The notes beneath the pieces are model-generated. The model ran no database searches and had not been told where the DNA came from. It was given only the letters and a program-made list of their open reading frames with translations. Below, in pieces: positions 37,576-45,969 of a stretch of DNA of 64,000 nt. Source of the stretch: Corallococcus coralloides DSM 2259 (lineage in GTDB: Bacteria > Myxococcota > Myxococcia > Myxococcales > Myxococcaceae); NCBI RefSeq assembly GCF_000255295.1, contig NC_017030.1, forward strand, positions 1,302,001 to 1,366,000. The letters run 5' to 3'. Numbering within the stretch: position 1 is the stretch's first letter; every line of letters starts with the position of its first letter. The position numbers and the translations under genes were made by a program.

Positions 37576-40500
37576 CTACTGCTTCACGAGGAACAGCTCG
37601 CGCACCTGGAGCAGGTCCACGTCACCGGCGAAGCCGGAGAACTTCTCGTACTCCGCCGGCATGATGCGGGCGCGGGGCAGGTTGAACGACTCGGAGATGC
37701 TGAGCGTGCGTCCGTCCTGCTTCTCCGACCGGGTGAAGTGGCCGAACTGGCTGTCCACCTTCAGGCCCGTCTGCGGGTCGCTGAGCTTCCAGCCCTGGGG
37801 CAGGGTGACCGTGACGTTCGTGCGGCTGGCCTCCGTGTCGTCGATGTAGAGCGGCGTGGTGCGCGTGGACAGCTGCACGTAGCGCCGGCCCAGCAGGGCG
37901 GGGAAGGTGAGGGGACCCAGCGCCATGCGGCTGTCGCCCTCCATGCGCCCGAAGCGCGGCACGGTGAACGCGTAGCGCAGCACGAAGGGCGCGCCCACCA
38001 CCTCCTGGTGCTCCAGCTTCACGGACGACAGCTCCGCGCCGCCGAAGTAGCGCGCCACCGCGCCCTGCAGCGCCTGGTTGCGGCTCTCCGCGGAGAGCTG
38101 CTCGAAGGCCTCGGCGATCTGGGCGGCCTCGAAGCCGGAGTAGGTCTCCTCGCCCTGGCCCTTGAGGCTGCCGTCGGCGCCCAGCTCCAGCGTGAGCTTC
38201 ACGTCCTTGCCCGCGCGCGGCTTGAGCGGCGGCGTCTTCACCTTCTGCAGGGGCTTGCCGGGCTCCGGCAGGAGGTACGCCTCGCGCTCGCCCATGGCGG
38301 TCTCCGGCAGCTCGCCGAAGGGGCCGTAGCGCACGGACGTGTCCAGCCACACCGGCTGCTCTCCCGGCACCTCCACGCGCAGCGCCGCGTAGGGCAGCAG
38401 CGCGTCCGCCGGGAAGAGGTACGGCGCGGGGTCGGTGTTGAAGGTGCGGATGGCGGCGACGCGCGACGGGATGCCCAGCGTCTCCAGGCCCGCCTTCATC
38501 ACGGTGAGCCGGCTGCCGCGGTCCTGCGCCACGGTGGAGGCCGCGGACTGCGCCAGGCTCGCGTCGCGGCCGGAGAAGCGCTTCATCACCGCGGCGTGCA
38601 GCGCCTTCACCGCCTCCAGGCCCTTCTTGCCCTCCGTGGCCTGGCGCGCGAACGCCTCCACCTCCGAGGTGCGGATCCACCGGTCCTGGAACGCGTCGCC
38701 GTACACGCGCGCCAGCCCGTCGTTGCCCGTCTCGCCCGCGCCCACCATCACGAAGGGCAGGTACTCGTTGCCGGAGGGCGGCGAATCCGGCTCGGGGATG
38801 AACGGCGGCACGCGGCGCGCGTCGTAGTGGAACACCTCCACGTCGCCCTTCGTCTCCGGCGGCGGCGCCTTCATGCCGTGCGCGTCCACCTTCATGCCCG
38901 TGCCCTTGGGCGCGACCACGGTGTACGTGCTCCACGCGTTCGGCTGGTTGGCGATCTGGAAGTAGAACGCGGACGCGGTGAAGCCCGGCTGCGCGGGGCC
39001 GCGGTCGCTTTCAGGCAGCAGGTACTCCACCTCCACGGAGTCGCCGACCTGCACGCCGGGCAGGCTCATGCTGTCCTTGCCCTCGATGTTCTCCGGCTCC
39101 AGCACGCGGCCGTCCGCCTTGAGCGTGCGCAGCGCCAGCACCTGGGCGCCGCGGGGGATGTTCACCTCCGCGATCTCCTGCACGCCGGACTGCTCCAGCG
39201 CCTTCTGGATGGTGTGGATGCGGTTGACGAGCGAGCCGTCCGGGTAGACCTGCACCGCCGCCGCGTCCAGCACGTACGCCGCCGCGCTGCCGCCCGTCAC
39301 GGGCGCCGCCTCGTAGGCCTTCAGCGCCTCCTTGCCGTCGATGGCGTACGCCGCGAGCAGCTCCTTGCCCGTCTTCGCGCGCTCCACCGCGCGGCGCAGC
39401 GCCAGGTCCGTGCCGTCGAGCCGCAGCGCCTGCTCGCGCAGCTTCAGTGCCTCGGCGCCCTGGCCCGCGTACTCGCGCACGTCCGCCAGCCGCTTGAGGA
39501 TTTCCGCGTTGCGCGGCCACACGGTGGCCAGCGTCTGGAGCACCTTCGCCGCGTCGTCGTAGCGGCGCTGGCTCACGTAGACGCCGGAGAGCGCCGCGGC
39601 GTTGGTGAGATTGTCCGGGTCCTGCGCGAGCAGCTGCGTGTAGCCCTTCGCCGCGCCGTCCAGGTCACCGCGCGTGCGCAGGTGGTCCACCCGCCGCGCG
39701 TCCGCGCCGGGGCAGCCCTCCTGGGCCTTCACCAACTCGTCGGTGCGGGCCACCGCGTCACGCCGGCGTGCCAGCGAGTACTGCAGCCCCAGCGCCTCGC
39801 ACAGGCCCGGCTGGGCCTCCAGCGCCGAGGCCAGGGCCACCTCCGCCTGCGCGTCCACGTCCAGCGCCAGCGCGGCGCGGGCCAGGAGGATGTGCACCGG
39901 GAAGCCCGCGGGCTTCACCGCGTCGCGCGCCGTCTTCAGCGTGTCCAGCGCCGTGGCCGGCTGGCCGTCATCCAGGAAGAGGTCCGCGCGCAAGAGCAGC
40001 GCGGCCACGTTGCCCGGGTCCTTCGCCAGCGCCGCCTCCAGGTCGCGCGTGGCCCGGCCTCGCGCCACCTTGGACGGGATGCCGCGGTCCTGCGCGGCCT
40101 GCTCCGCGCGCAGGGTGAGCAGCGCGGGCGTCGTCGCCTCCAGCTTCGCCATCAGCCGGTGCGTGCCGTCCAGGTCGCGCGCCAGGGCGTCGCGCACCGC
40201 GAGGAAGATGCTCAGCGTCTCGCCGGCCTCGCCCTGGAGCGCCTGGGCCAGGTCCTCCGCGTCCGGGTACAGGTCCGGGGCCTCCACCTCGCCCGGGGCG
40301 CTCGCGTTCCAGCGCGGCGCGGGCCCGGTGGCGGCGGTGAGGCGCACGCCGGAGGGGCTCCCGTCCGCCCTGGCCAGCGCGAAGGAGAGGCCGCCCTGCG
40401 TGTTGTCGCGGGACATCTTCACCACGAAGCGGTGCTTGCCGGCGGGAAGCTCCAGCGCGCGCACGCTCACCGTGGACGCGGTGCGCGCCCAGTCGCGGCG

Positions 40501-41352
40501 CTCCAGCACGGGGGCGCCGTCCATCAGCACGCGGTGCGACGTCTGGCTCACCGTGCGCAGCACGTACACGCCGGCCTGCGCCACCTCCGCGTCGATGCCC
40601 AGCGCGTACATGTCCCCGTGGCCGGGCTCGCCGCCCAGGTCCAGCCGGCCGTCCGGCGAGCGCAGCGTGCGCGCCGTCAGCGGGCCGTAGGCGCCCGTGA
40701 AGGGACCCGCGAAGGAGCCGTCCTTCTCCGGCGCGATGGGCTCGTCGATGGCCAGCACGTGGAAGGGGGAGAAGGGGCCCACCAGCGTGGCCTCGCTCGC
40801 GCCGCCCAGGTCCTTGAGCGTCTGGGCCTGGGTGGCCGTGTCCGCGCGCAGGCTCGCGACGGACAGGCGCGCGGCGCGCAGCAGGTAGGCCGTCTCGCCC
40901 CGGGCGCCCGCGGCGAGTCCGGCGTCCACGCCCTTCAGGATGTTGTCGTCCTCCGCGCGGGAGGTGCCCACGCGGTCCAGCATGTAGCGCGCGGCGATGA
41001 CGGCCACCGGGTGGCGGGGCGCGCGCTTCACCAATTCCAGCGACGCGGCGAGCGCGCGGTCGGACTGGCCATTGCGCCGGGCCAGCAGCGCCTGTCCCTG
41101 CAGGGCGTACGGGTCGCCCGGGTCCTTCTGCACGGCGGCGTCGAAGCGCTGCTGCGCGAGCTTCGCGTCACCCGCGACGAGGTACGCGTGGAAGCCCGCG
41201 AACGCGAGCGTGCGCGCCTCCGCGTCACCCTGGCCGGCCCGCTCTGCGGCGGTTTCGAGCACGTGGGGCGCGACGACGGAGGAGGGCCGGGGGCAGCCGG
41301 TGAGGCCGGCGACGAGGGCGAGCGCGGTCAGGCCGCTGCGGAAGGTGCGCAT
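37576..41352 (-). CDS. TPR / DUF3857 / transglutaminase-like lipoprotein with degenerate active site
   Basis: 1258 aa from ATG at 41352. MRTFRSGLTALALVAGLTGC is a lipoprotein signal (Cys20). Residues ~40-640 are TPR-like repeats and a beta-rich insert. From ~640 the DUF3857 part begins (AAAYVLDAAAVQVYPDGSLVNRIHTIQKALEQSGVQEIAEVNIP...). The transglutaminase-like core follows near 860-960; where family members have GDCKDKA the sequence is QDRGSRLTVMKAGLETLGIPSRV, and the later His is replaced in ALLPYAALRVEVPGEQPVWLD, so Cys and His of the triad are missing by my alignment. The C-terminal DUF3858-like beta region ends at 1258. It probably works as a binding platform on the outer envelope. Confidence 0.85.
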   Translation of the reverse strand: MRTFRSGLTALALVAGLTGCPRPSSVVAPHVLETAAERAGQGDAEARTLAFAGFHAYLVAGDAKLAQQRFDAAVQKDPGDPYALQGQALLARRNGQSDRALAASLELVKRAPRHPVAVIAARYMLDRVGTSRAEDDNILKGVDAGLAAGARGETAYLLRAARLSVASLRADTATQAQTLKDLGGASEATLVGPFSPFHVLAIDEPIAPEKDGSFAGPFTGAYGPLTARTLRSPDGRLDLGGEPGHGDMYALGIDAEVAQAGVYVLRTVSQTSHRVLMDGAPVLERRDWARTASTVSVRALELPAGKHRFVVKMSRDNTQGGLSFALARADGSPSGVRLTAATGPAPRWNASAPGEVEAPDLYPDAEDLAQALQGEAGETLSIFLAVRDALARDLDGTHRLMAKLEATTPALLTLRAEQAAQDRGIPSKVARGRATRDLEAALAKDPGNVAALLLRADLFLDDGQPATALDTLKTARDAVKPAGFPVHILLARAALALDVDAQAEVALASALEAQPGLCEALGLQYSLARRRDAVARTDELVKAQEGCPGADARRVDHLRTRGDLDGAAKGYTQLLAQDPDNLTNAAALSGVYVSQRRYDDAAKVLQTLATVWPRNAEILKRLADVREYAGQGAEALKLREQALRLDGTDLALRRAVERAKTGKELLAAYAIDGKEALKAYEAAPVTGGSAAAYVLDAAAVQVYPDGSLVNRIHTIQKALEQSGVQEIAEVNIPRGAQVLALRTLKADGRVLEPENIEGKDSMSLPGVQVGDSVEVEYLLPESDRGPAQPGFTASAFYFQIANQPNAWSTYTVVAPKGTGMKVDAHGMKAPPPETKGDVEVFHYDARRVPPFIPEPDSPPSGNEYLPFVMVGAGETGNDGLARVYGDAFQDRWIRTSEVEAFARQATEGKKGLEAVKALHAAVMKRFSGRDASLAQSAASTVAQDRGSRLTVMKAGLETLGIPSRVAAIRTFNTDPAPYLFPADALLPYAALRVEVPGEQPVWLDTSVRYGPFGELPETAMGEREAYLLPEPGKPLQKVKTPPLKPRAGKDVKLTLELGADGSLKGQGEETYSGFEAAQIAEAFEQLSAESRNQALQGAVARYFGGAELSSVKLEHQEVVGAPFVLRYAFTVPRFGRMEGDSRMALGPLTFPALLGRRYVQLSTRTTPLYIDDTEASRTNVTVTLPQGWKLSDPQTGLKVDSQFGHFTRSEKQDGRTLSISESFNLPRARIMPAEYEKFSGFAGDVDLLQVRELFLVKQ

Positions 41353-41413
41353 AGGGGAGCCGAGGGATAATGCAATCCCCCCGGAGAGGCCATATTCCCC
41401 TTGAGGTGGCTGT

Positions 41414-41429
41414 CCGGGGCCGACCCCGG
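41414..41429 (-). terminator. Hairpin after the Ser/Thr kinase gene
   Basis: CCGGGG and CCCCGG form a 6-bp stem with a CCGA loop, 9 bp past the kinase stop. No T run. The remaining 60 bp up to the next gene contain its promoter, for which I see no good hexamers. Confidence 0.4.
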
Positions 41430-41437
41430 CCGCTCCC

Positions 41438-43315
41438 CTAGCGGCGCTTCGGCGCGGGCTTGGCGGGGGCCGCCTTGACCGGCGGGCGCTTGACCGGGGG
41501 CGGCGGCGGGGCGGGCTTCTTGGCCACCACCGCCTTCGCCGGCACCGTGTTGGCGGCCACCGTGCGGGGCGGCTGCTGCGGGACGACGACCACCGGGGTG
41601 GCCGGGGTCTCCGTCATGGGGGCGGGCTTGTCCACCGTGTAGGTGAGCCCCTCGACGGTGCACGTGCCCTCGATACAGCCGATGGTCGGCACGGGGGCCT
41701 CGCCGAAGTGGGCCTGCCAGTCCGGGCCCAGGTTCAGCGGCTCCGCGATGGGGCGCTGGTCCTTGCCCTGGCCGACGAAAGCCTGCATCACGCCGTCCTC
41801 GGTGACGAACAGCTCCAGCCGCACCTCGCCCTCCGGGGACGCGAGGCCCAGCATGGCGCCGCCGCGCTCACCCAGGGACCACTCCAGGGTCAGCGGCGCG
41901 CCCGCGCCGTGGTGCACGAGCGTGACGTAGCGGCCGTCCCGGCCCATCAGCCCCAGCGAGGCCACCGGCTCCGGCGGCGGGCCGTCCCAGAGCTCCTTCA
42001 GGCGGCGCTTCCACGTGGCCGGCGGAGCTTCAGCGCGCACGCGCGCGGTCAGCCGGGCCACACCGCCCACCATTCCCAGGACATCCACGCGCGCGCGGCC
42101 CACGCGCGACGCCTCGTCGTCATCCACGGGAGGGAAGACGAGGGTCTTGTTCTCGAAGTTCAGCGTCCGGCCGGCCACCAGCATCTGCGGCAGGTCCGGG
42201 CCATCGCCCATGGTCACGCGGCGCTTGTCCGGGGTGACGTCCTCCACCCGGCCCGGGCCGTTGCGCGGCGTGTCCCGCAGCGCCTGGTCCATGATGGCCT
42301 TGCCGGGCAGCGGCGGCTGGACGCGTACCTGGCCGCTGCGGTTGTACGCCACGCCCAGCACGCCCACGGCGGCCAGCACCGTCACCCCCGCCGCCGTCTG
42401 CGCCGTCACGCGCGCCGCGCGGCGCATGGCCGCCTTCGCCCGCTGCCAGCGCGTCAGCCGCAGGGGCGGCATGGACAGCAGGCTGCCGGGGACCAGCGGC
42501 TCCAGGTCCGCGATGAGCGCGGTGACGGACGGATAGCGCTCATCCGGATCCGGCTTGAGGCACCGCATCACGATGGCGTCCACGCGCGCGTCCAGGCCCG
42601 GGCGCTTGCGCGACGGCGGATCGAAGGTGCCCAGCGGCACCTCGCCGGTGAAGGTCTCGTAGAGGATGACGCCCAGGGAGAAGATGTCCGCCCGCGCGTC
42701 CGCGCTCTTCGCGTCCACGCGCTGCTCGGGCGCCATGTACGAGATGGTGCCCATGGACACGTGCGTGGACGTGAGCGCGAAGCGCGACGCCGCGGACGCG
42801 TCGTCCAGGAAGGACGCCAGCCCGAAGTCGGACACCTTCGCGATGCCGCCGGCCTGCTGATCCAGCAGGATGTTCTCCGGCTTCAGGTCGCGGTGGATGA
42901 CGCCCCGGCCGTGCGCGTACTCGATGGCCCGGCAGATTTCGAGCATCCGGCGCAAGAGCACCGGCGTCTCCATGGACGGGCTGCGCATGAGCTCGCGCAG
43001 GGACGGCCCGTCCACGAACTCCATCACCAGGTAGTAGGTGTTGTCCGTCTTCCCCTTGTCGACGATGGCGACGACATGGGGATGGCTCAGCGTCGCCAGC
43101 GCCGCGGCTTCCTTCTGGAAGCGCGCGATGAACGACGGATCCTTGGCCAGATCCGGATTCAGCAGCTTCACCGCGACCGTACGGCCGAGCGACAGCTGGG
43201 TGGCCTTGTGGACCTCTCCCATGCCGCCAGCACCGACGAGCTTCTCCAGGCGGTAGCCGCTGACGAGATCAGGTGGCCGGGAACGACTGATGGCGGTGGG
43301 CTCGAACGAGGACAT
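41438..43315 (-). CDS. Membrane Ser/Thr protein kinase (Pkn type)
   Basis: 625 aa from ATG at 43315. The N-terminal kinase domain (21-275) shows GAGGMGEVHKA glycine loop, Lys50 in VAVKLLN, catalytic IHRDLKPEN with Asp143, SDFGLAS with Asp163 and APEQR of the activation segment. A membrane helix follows (TVLAAVGVLGVAY, ~310-330) with a basic lead. Residues ~330-560 are a folded extracytoplasmic domain of unknown family, and the C terminus is Pro/Ala/Lys/Arg-rich (PPPVKRPPVKAAPAKPAPKRR). The domain order is typical of the many eukaryotic-like kinases of myxobacteria. Substrate unknown; the gene is alone. Confidence 0.92.
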   Translation of the reverse strand: MSSFEPTAISRSRPPDLVSGYRLEKLVGAGGMGEVHKATQLSLGRTVAVKLLNPDLAKDPSFIARFQKEAAALATLSHPHVVAIVDKGKTDNTYYLVMEFVDGPSLRELMRSPSMETPVLLRRMLEICRAIEYAHGRGVIHRDLKPENILLDQQAGGIAKVSDFGLASFLDDASAASRFALTSTHVSMGTISYMAPEQRVDAKSADARADIFSLGVILYETFTGEVPLGTFDPPSRKRPGLDARVDAIVMRCLKPDPDERYPSVTALIADLEPLVPGSLLSMPPLRLTRWQRAKAAMRRAARVTAQTAAGVTVLAAVGVLGVAYNRSGQVRVQPPLPGKAIMDQALRDTPRNGPGRVEDVTPDKRRVTMGDGPDLPQMLVAGRTLNFENKTLVFPPVDDDEASRVGRARVDVLGMVGGVARLTARVRAEAPPATWKRRLKELWDGPPPEPVASLGLMGRDGRYVTLVHHGAGAPLTLEWSLGERGGAMLGLASPEGEVRLELFVTEDGVMQAFVGQGKDQRPIAEPLNLGPDWQAHFGEAPVPTIGCIEGTCTVEGLTYTVDKPAPMTETPATPVVVVPQQPPRTVAANTVPAKAVVAKKPAPPPPPVKRPPVKAAPAKPAPKRR

Positions 43316-43444
43316 GGGCGGGGAACAGGGCGGCGAGGGTAGCAGAAACGGGACGCCGCGTTACCGGTCCCCAGCTGCCCTTCCGGCCCCCTCCCGCTCG
43401 CCGGCTGGGCGGGCGGCCATGACCCAGGTGCTTCCACTGCCAGT

Positions 43445-43464
43445 GGGAGCCCCAAGGGGCTCCC
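43445..43464 (-). terminator. Terminator of the GAF-domain gene
   Basis: GGGAGCCC and GGGCTCCC form an 8-bp stem with a CAAG loop, 9 bp after the stop of the GAF gene. A neighbouring CCACTG/CAGTGG pair lies at 43434-43446. No T run is present. Confidence 0.55.
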
Positions 43465-43473
43465 AAGGTGGGC

Positions 43474-44118
43474 TCAGGTGTCCCCGGCGACGGGGCGCAG
43501 CACGCTGGTGAGGTTGGTGCGCACCTGGGACAGCGAGGAGCGCATGTTCGCGTGCCGCACCGACGCGCCAACGGCCCGCGCCAGCGACTTGAGCAGCGAA
43601 ATCTCCTCCGGGCGCCACAGGCGGGCCTGGCGGCAGTCCTCGAACGCCACGAAGCCCCACCACTGCTTGGCCGGGACGATGGGGCACAGCAGCACGGACT
43701 GCACGCCCTGGCGCTCCAGCAGCTCGCGCATCATCGGCGGCGCTTCCTTGGTGGTGCAGGAGACCACCATCTGCGCCTCCAGCATGTCCGCCCACGCCAT
43801 CGCGTAGTCGCGCATCGGCAGCGAGCGCAGCACCGGGTGCGCCAGCGGGGACACCACACCCGGCTCCGCCCAGGCGTAGCGCAGGTCCGTGAGGAACCGG
43901 CCCGCCAGGTTCGTGGTCCGGTTCTCGAAGAGGCACGCGCGGTCCACCTTCAGCGGGCGGGCCACCATGCCCAGCGCATCCGAACCGGTGGCCGGGCACA
44001 GGCCCTTGTCCAGGAGCAACCGCGACGCTTCGGACACCTTCGTGAACGCTTCCACCATGACCGTCTCGCTTGAAGGGGGGGAGGGGGGCACCCCTTCCTG
44101 TCGTGGATGAGCTGTCAT
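43474..44118 (-). CDS. GAF-domain protein
   Basis: 214 aa from ATG at 44118. The open frame continues to a TTG at 44160, but that TTG lies in the -35 box of the promoter. A second ATG at 44058 (MVEAFTKVSEA) is possible and would leave a 60-nt leader containing the palindrome. From ~residue 40 the sequence has a GAF layout: KVDRACLFENRTTNLAGRFLTDLRYAWAEPGV, VLLCPIVPAKQWWGFVAFEDCRQARLWRPEEISLLKSLARAVG. A single GAF with no output domain usually acts as a small-molecule sensor or partner of another protein. Ligand unknown. Confidence 0.8.
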   Translation of the reverse strand: MTAHPRQEGVPPSPPSSETVMVEAFTKVSEASRLLLDKGLCPATGSDALGMVARPLKVDRACLFENRTTNLAGRFLTDLRYAWAEPGVVSPLAHPVLRSLPMRDYAMAWADMLEAQMVVSCTTKEAPPMMRELLERQGVQSVLLCPIVPAKQWWGFVAFEDCRQARLWRPEEISLLKSLARAVGASVRHANMRSSLSQVRTNLTSVLRPVAGDT

Positions 44119-44122
44119 CCAC
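44103..44122 (-). promoter_or_regulatory. Perfect palindrome at the start of the GAF gene
   Basis: GTGGATGA and TCATCCAC are perfect 8-bp arms around a 4-nt GCTG. It covers the probable start codon and lies just after the predicted transcription start, so it could be a repressor site or an RNA hairpin that closes the start. Confidence 0.45.
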
Positions 44123-44133
44123 ACATGTCCCGT

Positions 44134-44160
44134 TATGCAGGATTCCTCTGTTCCTGTCAA
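44134..44160 (-). promoter_or_regulatory. Sigma-70-type promoter of the GAF gene
   Basis: On the reverse strand TTGACA (44155-44160) is followed after 15-16 bp by TGCATA/GCATAA (44133-44139). The perfect -35 makes a promoter likely although the spacing is short. It excludes the TTG at 44160 as a start. Confidence 0.55.
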
Positions 44161-44227
44161 ATGGTGGTTTTACTGAAAACCCAAGAAGAGGAGAGGTGAT
44201 GCGTTGCGGAGGGCCCGGAAACGCGAA

Positions 44228-44258
44228 CAGGGGCGCCCTCGTGAAGAGAGCGCCCCTG
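44228..44258 (-). terminator. Terminator of small exported protein gene 1
   Basis: CAGGGGCGC pairs with GCGCCCCTG, with CTC/GAG pairing inside. The 31-nt hairpin is identical except for one loop base to the one at 44757-44787. Confidence 0.65.
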
Positions 44259-44305
44259 CCCGGGCACGGCGTGCGGTGCTTTCCTTGGAGGAGGGCGGCG
44301 GACGA

Positions 44306-44575
44306 CTACTGCGCGGACTTCTCGGAGGCGGGGGCCTTCAGGGGCTTCTTGGTGCCGGTGCCCTGCATCATCGTCTCCGTGCGGCCGGAGGGCGCGGCCT
44401 CGGTCGTCGCTTCGGTCTTGGTCTCGGTCTTCGCCGGCGCGTGGGGATCGGCCTGCACGTCGGTGGACGCGGGGGCCTTCGTCTCCGCGGCGGGGGCCTT
44501 GGCGGGAGCGGGCTTCGTCGGGGCGGCGATGGCGGCGGTGGCGGACAGCAGGGCGGCGACGAGGAAGGTCTTCAT
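44306..44575 (-). CDS. Small exported Ala/Thr/Pro/Glu-rich protein, copy 1
   Basis: 89 aa from ATG at 44575. MKTFLVAALLSATAAIAAPTKP is a short signal peptide; the rest is low-complexity Ala, Pro, Thr, Glu and Lys (TETKTEATTEAAP). The start, composition and downstream hairpin match the next gene (44847-45104), so the two are tandem paralogues. No structured domain. The 271-bp gap between the copies contains only the second terminator and the leader. Confidence 0.72.
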   Translation of the reverse strand: MKTFLVAALLSATAAIAAPTKPAPAKAPAAETKAPASTDVQADPHAPAKTETKTEATTEAAPSGRTETMMQGTGTKKPLKAPASEKSAQ

Positions 44576-44756
44576 GAGGATGAACTCGGATTCGTGACTG
44601 ACTGCCCACGCTGGAGTGCGCCGGGCGTCGTCATCGCGGCTCTAGATGGGTGCGGGGATTTCTTTATTCACTCCCCGTCACGCGGCGCCGCTCGCGAGCA
44701 CGCCGGTGGAAGGCCGCTGGAGTGGCAACGATTCCGCTCCCACGCGCAAACGACAA

Positions 44757-44787
44757 CAGGGGCGCCCTCGTGAGGAGAGCGCCCCTG
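44757..44787 (-). terminator. Terminator of small exported protein gene 2
   Basis: Same 31-nt hairpin as at 44228-44258 (one loop base differs), extended by one A-T pair to 44756-44788. It lies 59 bp past the stop of copy 2. Confidence 0.65.
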
Positions 44788-44846
44788 TCGGGACCGCATC
44801 CTGTTCCGTCCCTTGGAGGCGGACAGGGCGCGAGTGAAGCGAGGGA

Positions 44847-45104
44847 TCAGCCCTCGGTCTTCGTCTCGGTGGTGGTCTTCTTCTCGGTCTTGGTCTTCGT
44901 GCCCTTCTTGCCGGCCTTGCCCTCGTGCTTGGTCTCGGTCTTGGACTCGGTCTTCACCTCACCCTGCGCCTCAACGGGGGCGGCGGCCTCGGTCTTCGCC
45001 TCGGCGGCGGGAGCCGGCTGCGCGGCGGGGGCGGCGGCGGGAGCCGGGGTGTTGGCGAACGCGGTGGTGGCGGCGAAGAGGGCGGCGACGATGACGGTCT
45101 TCAT
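44847..45104 (-). CDS. Small exported Ala/Thr/Glu/Lys-rich protein, copy 2
   Basis: 85 aa from ATG at 45104; the longer open frame upstream has no support. MKTVIVAALFAATTAFANTPAPAAAP is a signal peptide closely like that of copy 1, followed by Ala/Pro then a Lys/Thr/Glu tail (ETKHEGKAGKKGTKTKTEKKTTTETKTEG). It may coat a charged surface polymer or serve as a spacer; the function is not known. Confidence 0.72.
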   Translation of the reverse strand: MKTVIVAALFAATTAFANTPAPAAAPAAQPAPAAEAKTEAAAPVEAQGEVKTESKTETKHEGKAGKKGTKTKTEKKTTTETKTEG

Positions 45105-45186
45105 GGATGGCTCCGGGGACGACACGCCGACGCGGGATTGCATCGGTTGATGCCATGACCCTTGAGCACTCGCCGTGCCAGCACCG

Positions 45187-45264
45187 GTTTCAAGCAACTT
45201 CGCGGGGTTCTCCGGGTGGGAGCGGATCCGCCATGGGGAGAAACTCCTCAGTTGCGATTGAAAC
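45187..45264. ncRNA. Nested inverted repeats: candidate structured RNA
   Basis: Located in the 336-bp gap between divergent genes (45105-45440). Three nested stems: GTTTCAA (45187-45193) with TTGAAAC (45258-45264); CAACT (45195-45199) with AGTTG (45250-45254); TTCTCC (45208-45213) with GGAGAA (45237-45242); inside them a GCGGATCCGC palindrome (45222-45231). It is not in a coding frame that I trust. A second hairpin, CGTTGC/GCAACG at 45294-45312, follows on the plus side. Strand is undecided. The rest of the gap holds nothing recognisable. Confidence 0.35.
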
Positions 45265-45440
45265 AATGGGTGCAAGCTCCCCAGGCAGGCGCACGTTGCT
45301 TTGACGGCAACGACGCTCTTCTGCAAGCTGCACCGCAACCTTCCGTTCCGAGCGCCACGCGCCGGGGCATGAAGCGGAGCATGAAGCCCGGACGTCCTCG
45401 TCGTGCATGTCGCGCGGCCAGGTGTCGGGAGAGATGGCGT

Positions 45441-45902
45441 ATGCGGCACCTGCTGGTGGCATGGAGTGTGGCGTGGCTGGGAGTGGGATGCGCCGCGACC
45501 ATTCCCCCCGAGCGCCTCCAGGCCCAGGTGACGGAGACGGAGCGCTGGCAGCGCGAGTACCAGGCCGAGCGCGAGCGCACCGAGGCGTTGGCGGCGAAGC
45601 TGGCGGCGCTGGAGTCCGCGCTGGAGGAGCTGGCGCAGGAGCGCGCGGAGGCGGAGCAGGCGCGCGCGGAGGCGGAGCAGGCGCGCACGGCCGCCACGGA
45701 AGAGCTGGCGCGGCTGGAGACGGAGCGCCACACGCTGGAGGAGCACAACGCGCAGCTGTTGGCGCGGCAGCGCGAATTGGCGGCGCTGCACGAGGAGCTG
45801 TCGGACGTCTGGTATGAGTCCGCGCTGGAGCGCGCGCGGCGGCGCACCCAGCCGCCCCTGCCGGGCGCCACCTCCACCGAGGCGGCCGGGCCGGTGCCGT
45901 GA
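45441..45902 (+). CDS. Coiled-coil lipoprotein
   Basis: 153 aa from ATG at 45441 (GGGAGA 9 bp upstream). MRHLLVAWSVAWLGVGC ends in a lipobox (VGC). The remainder is a coiled coil with repeated ELAQERAEAEQARAEAEQAR units and a basic, Pro-rich tail ARRRTQPPLPGATS. Resembles short envelope lipoproteins that reach towards peptidoglycan, but no family is recognised. The histidine kinase gene follows 67 bp downstream. Confidence 0.75.
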   Translation: MRHLLVAWSVAWLGVGCAATIPPERLQAQVTETERWQREYQAERERTEALAAKLAALESALEELAQERAEAEQARAEAEQARTAATEELARLETERHTLEEHNAQLLARQRELAALHEELSDVWYESALERARRRTQPPLPGATSTEAAGPVP

Positions 45903-45969
45903 GTTTCGCGTGGGCGTCCGCACCCGGGCGCCTGCTGGTTCTTCCTCTGTCGATTCAAGGAGCGTCCCC

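Noticed and set aside
37546-41370. 1274-aa forward-strand ORF
   Set aside because: Antisense shadow of the DUF3857/TPR lipoprotein, composed of Arg/Val/Leu/His repeats and lacking motifs.
44119-44160. TTG start (44160) for the GAF protein
   Set aside because: The TTG coincides with the TTGACA -35 box, so it would precede the transcription start.
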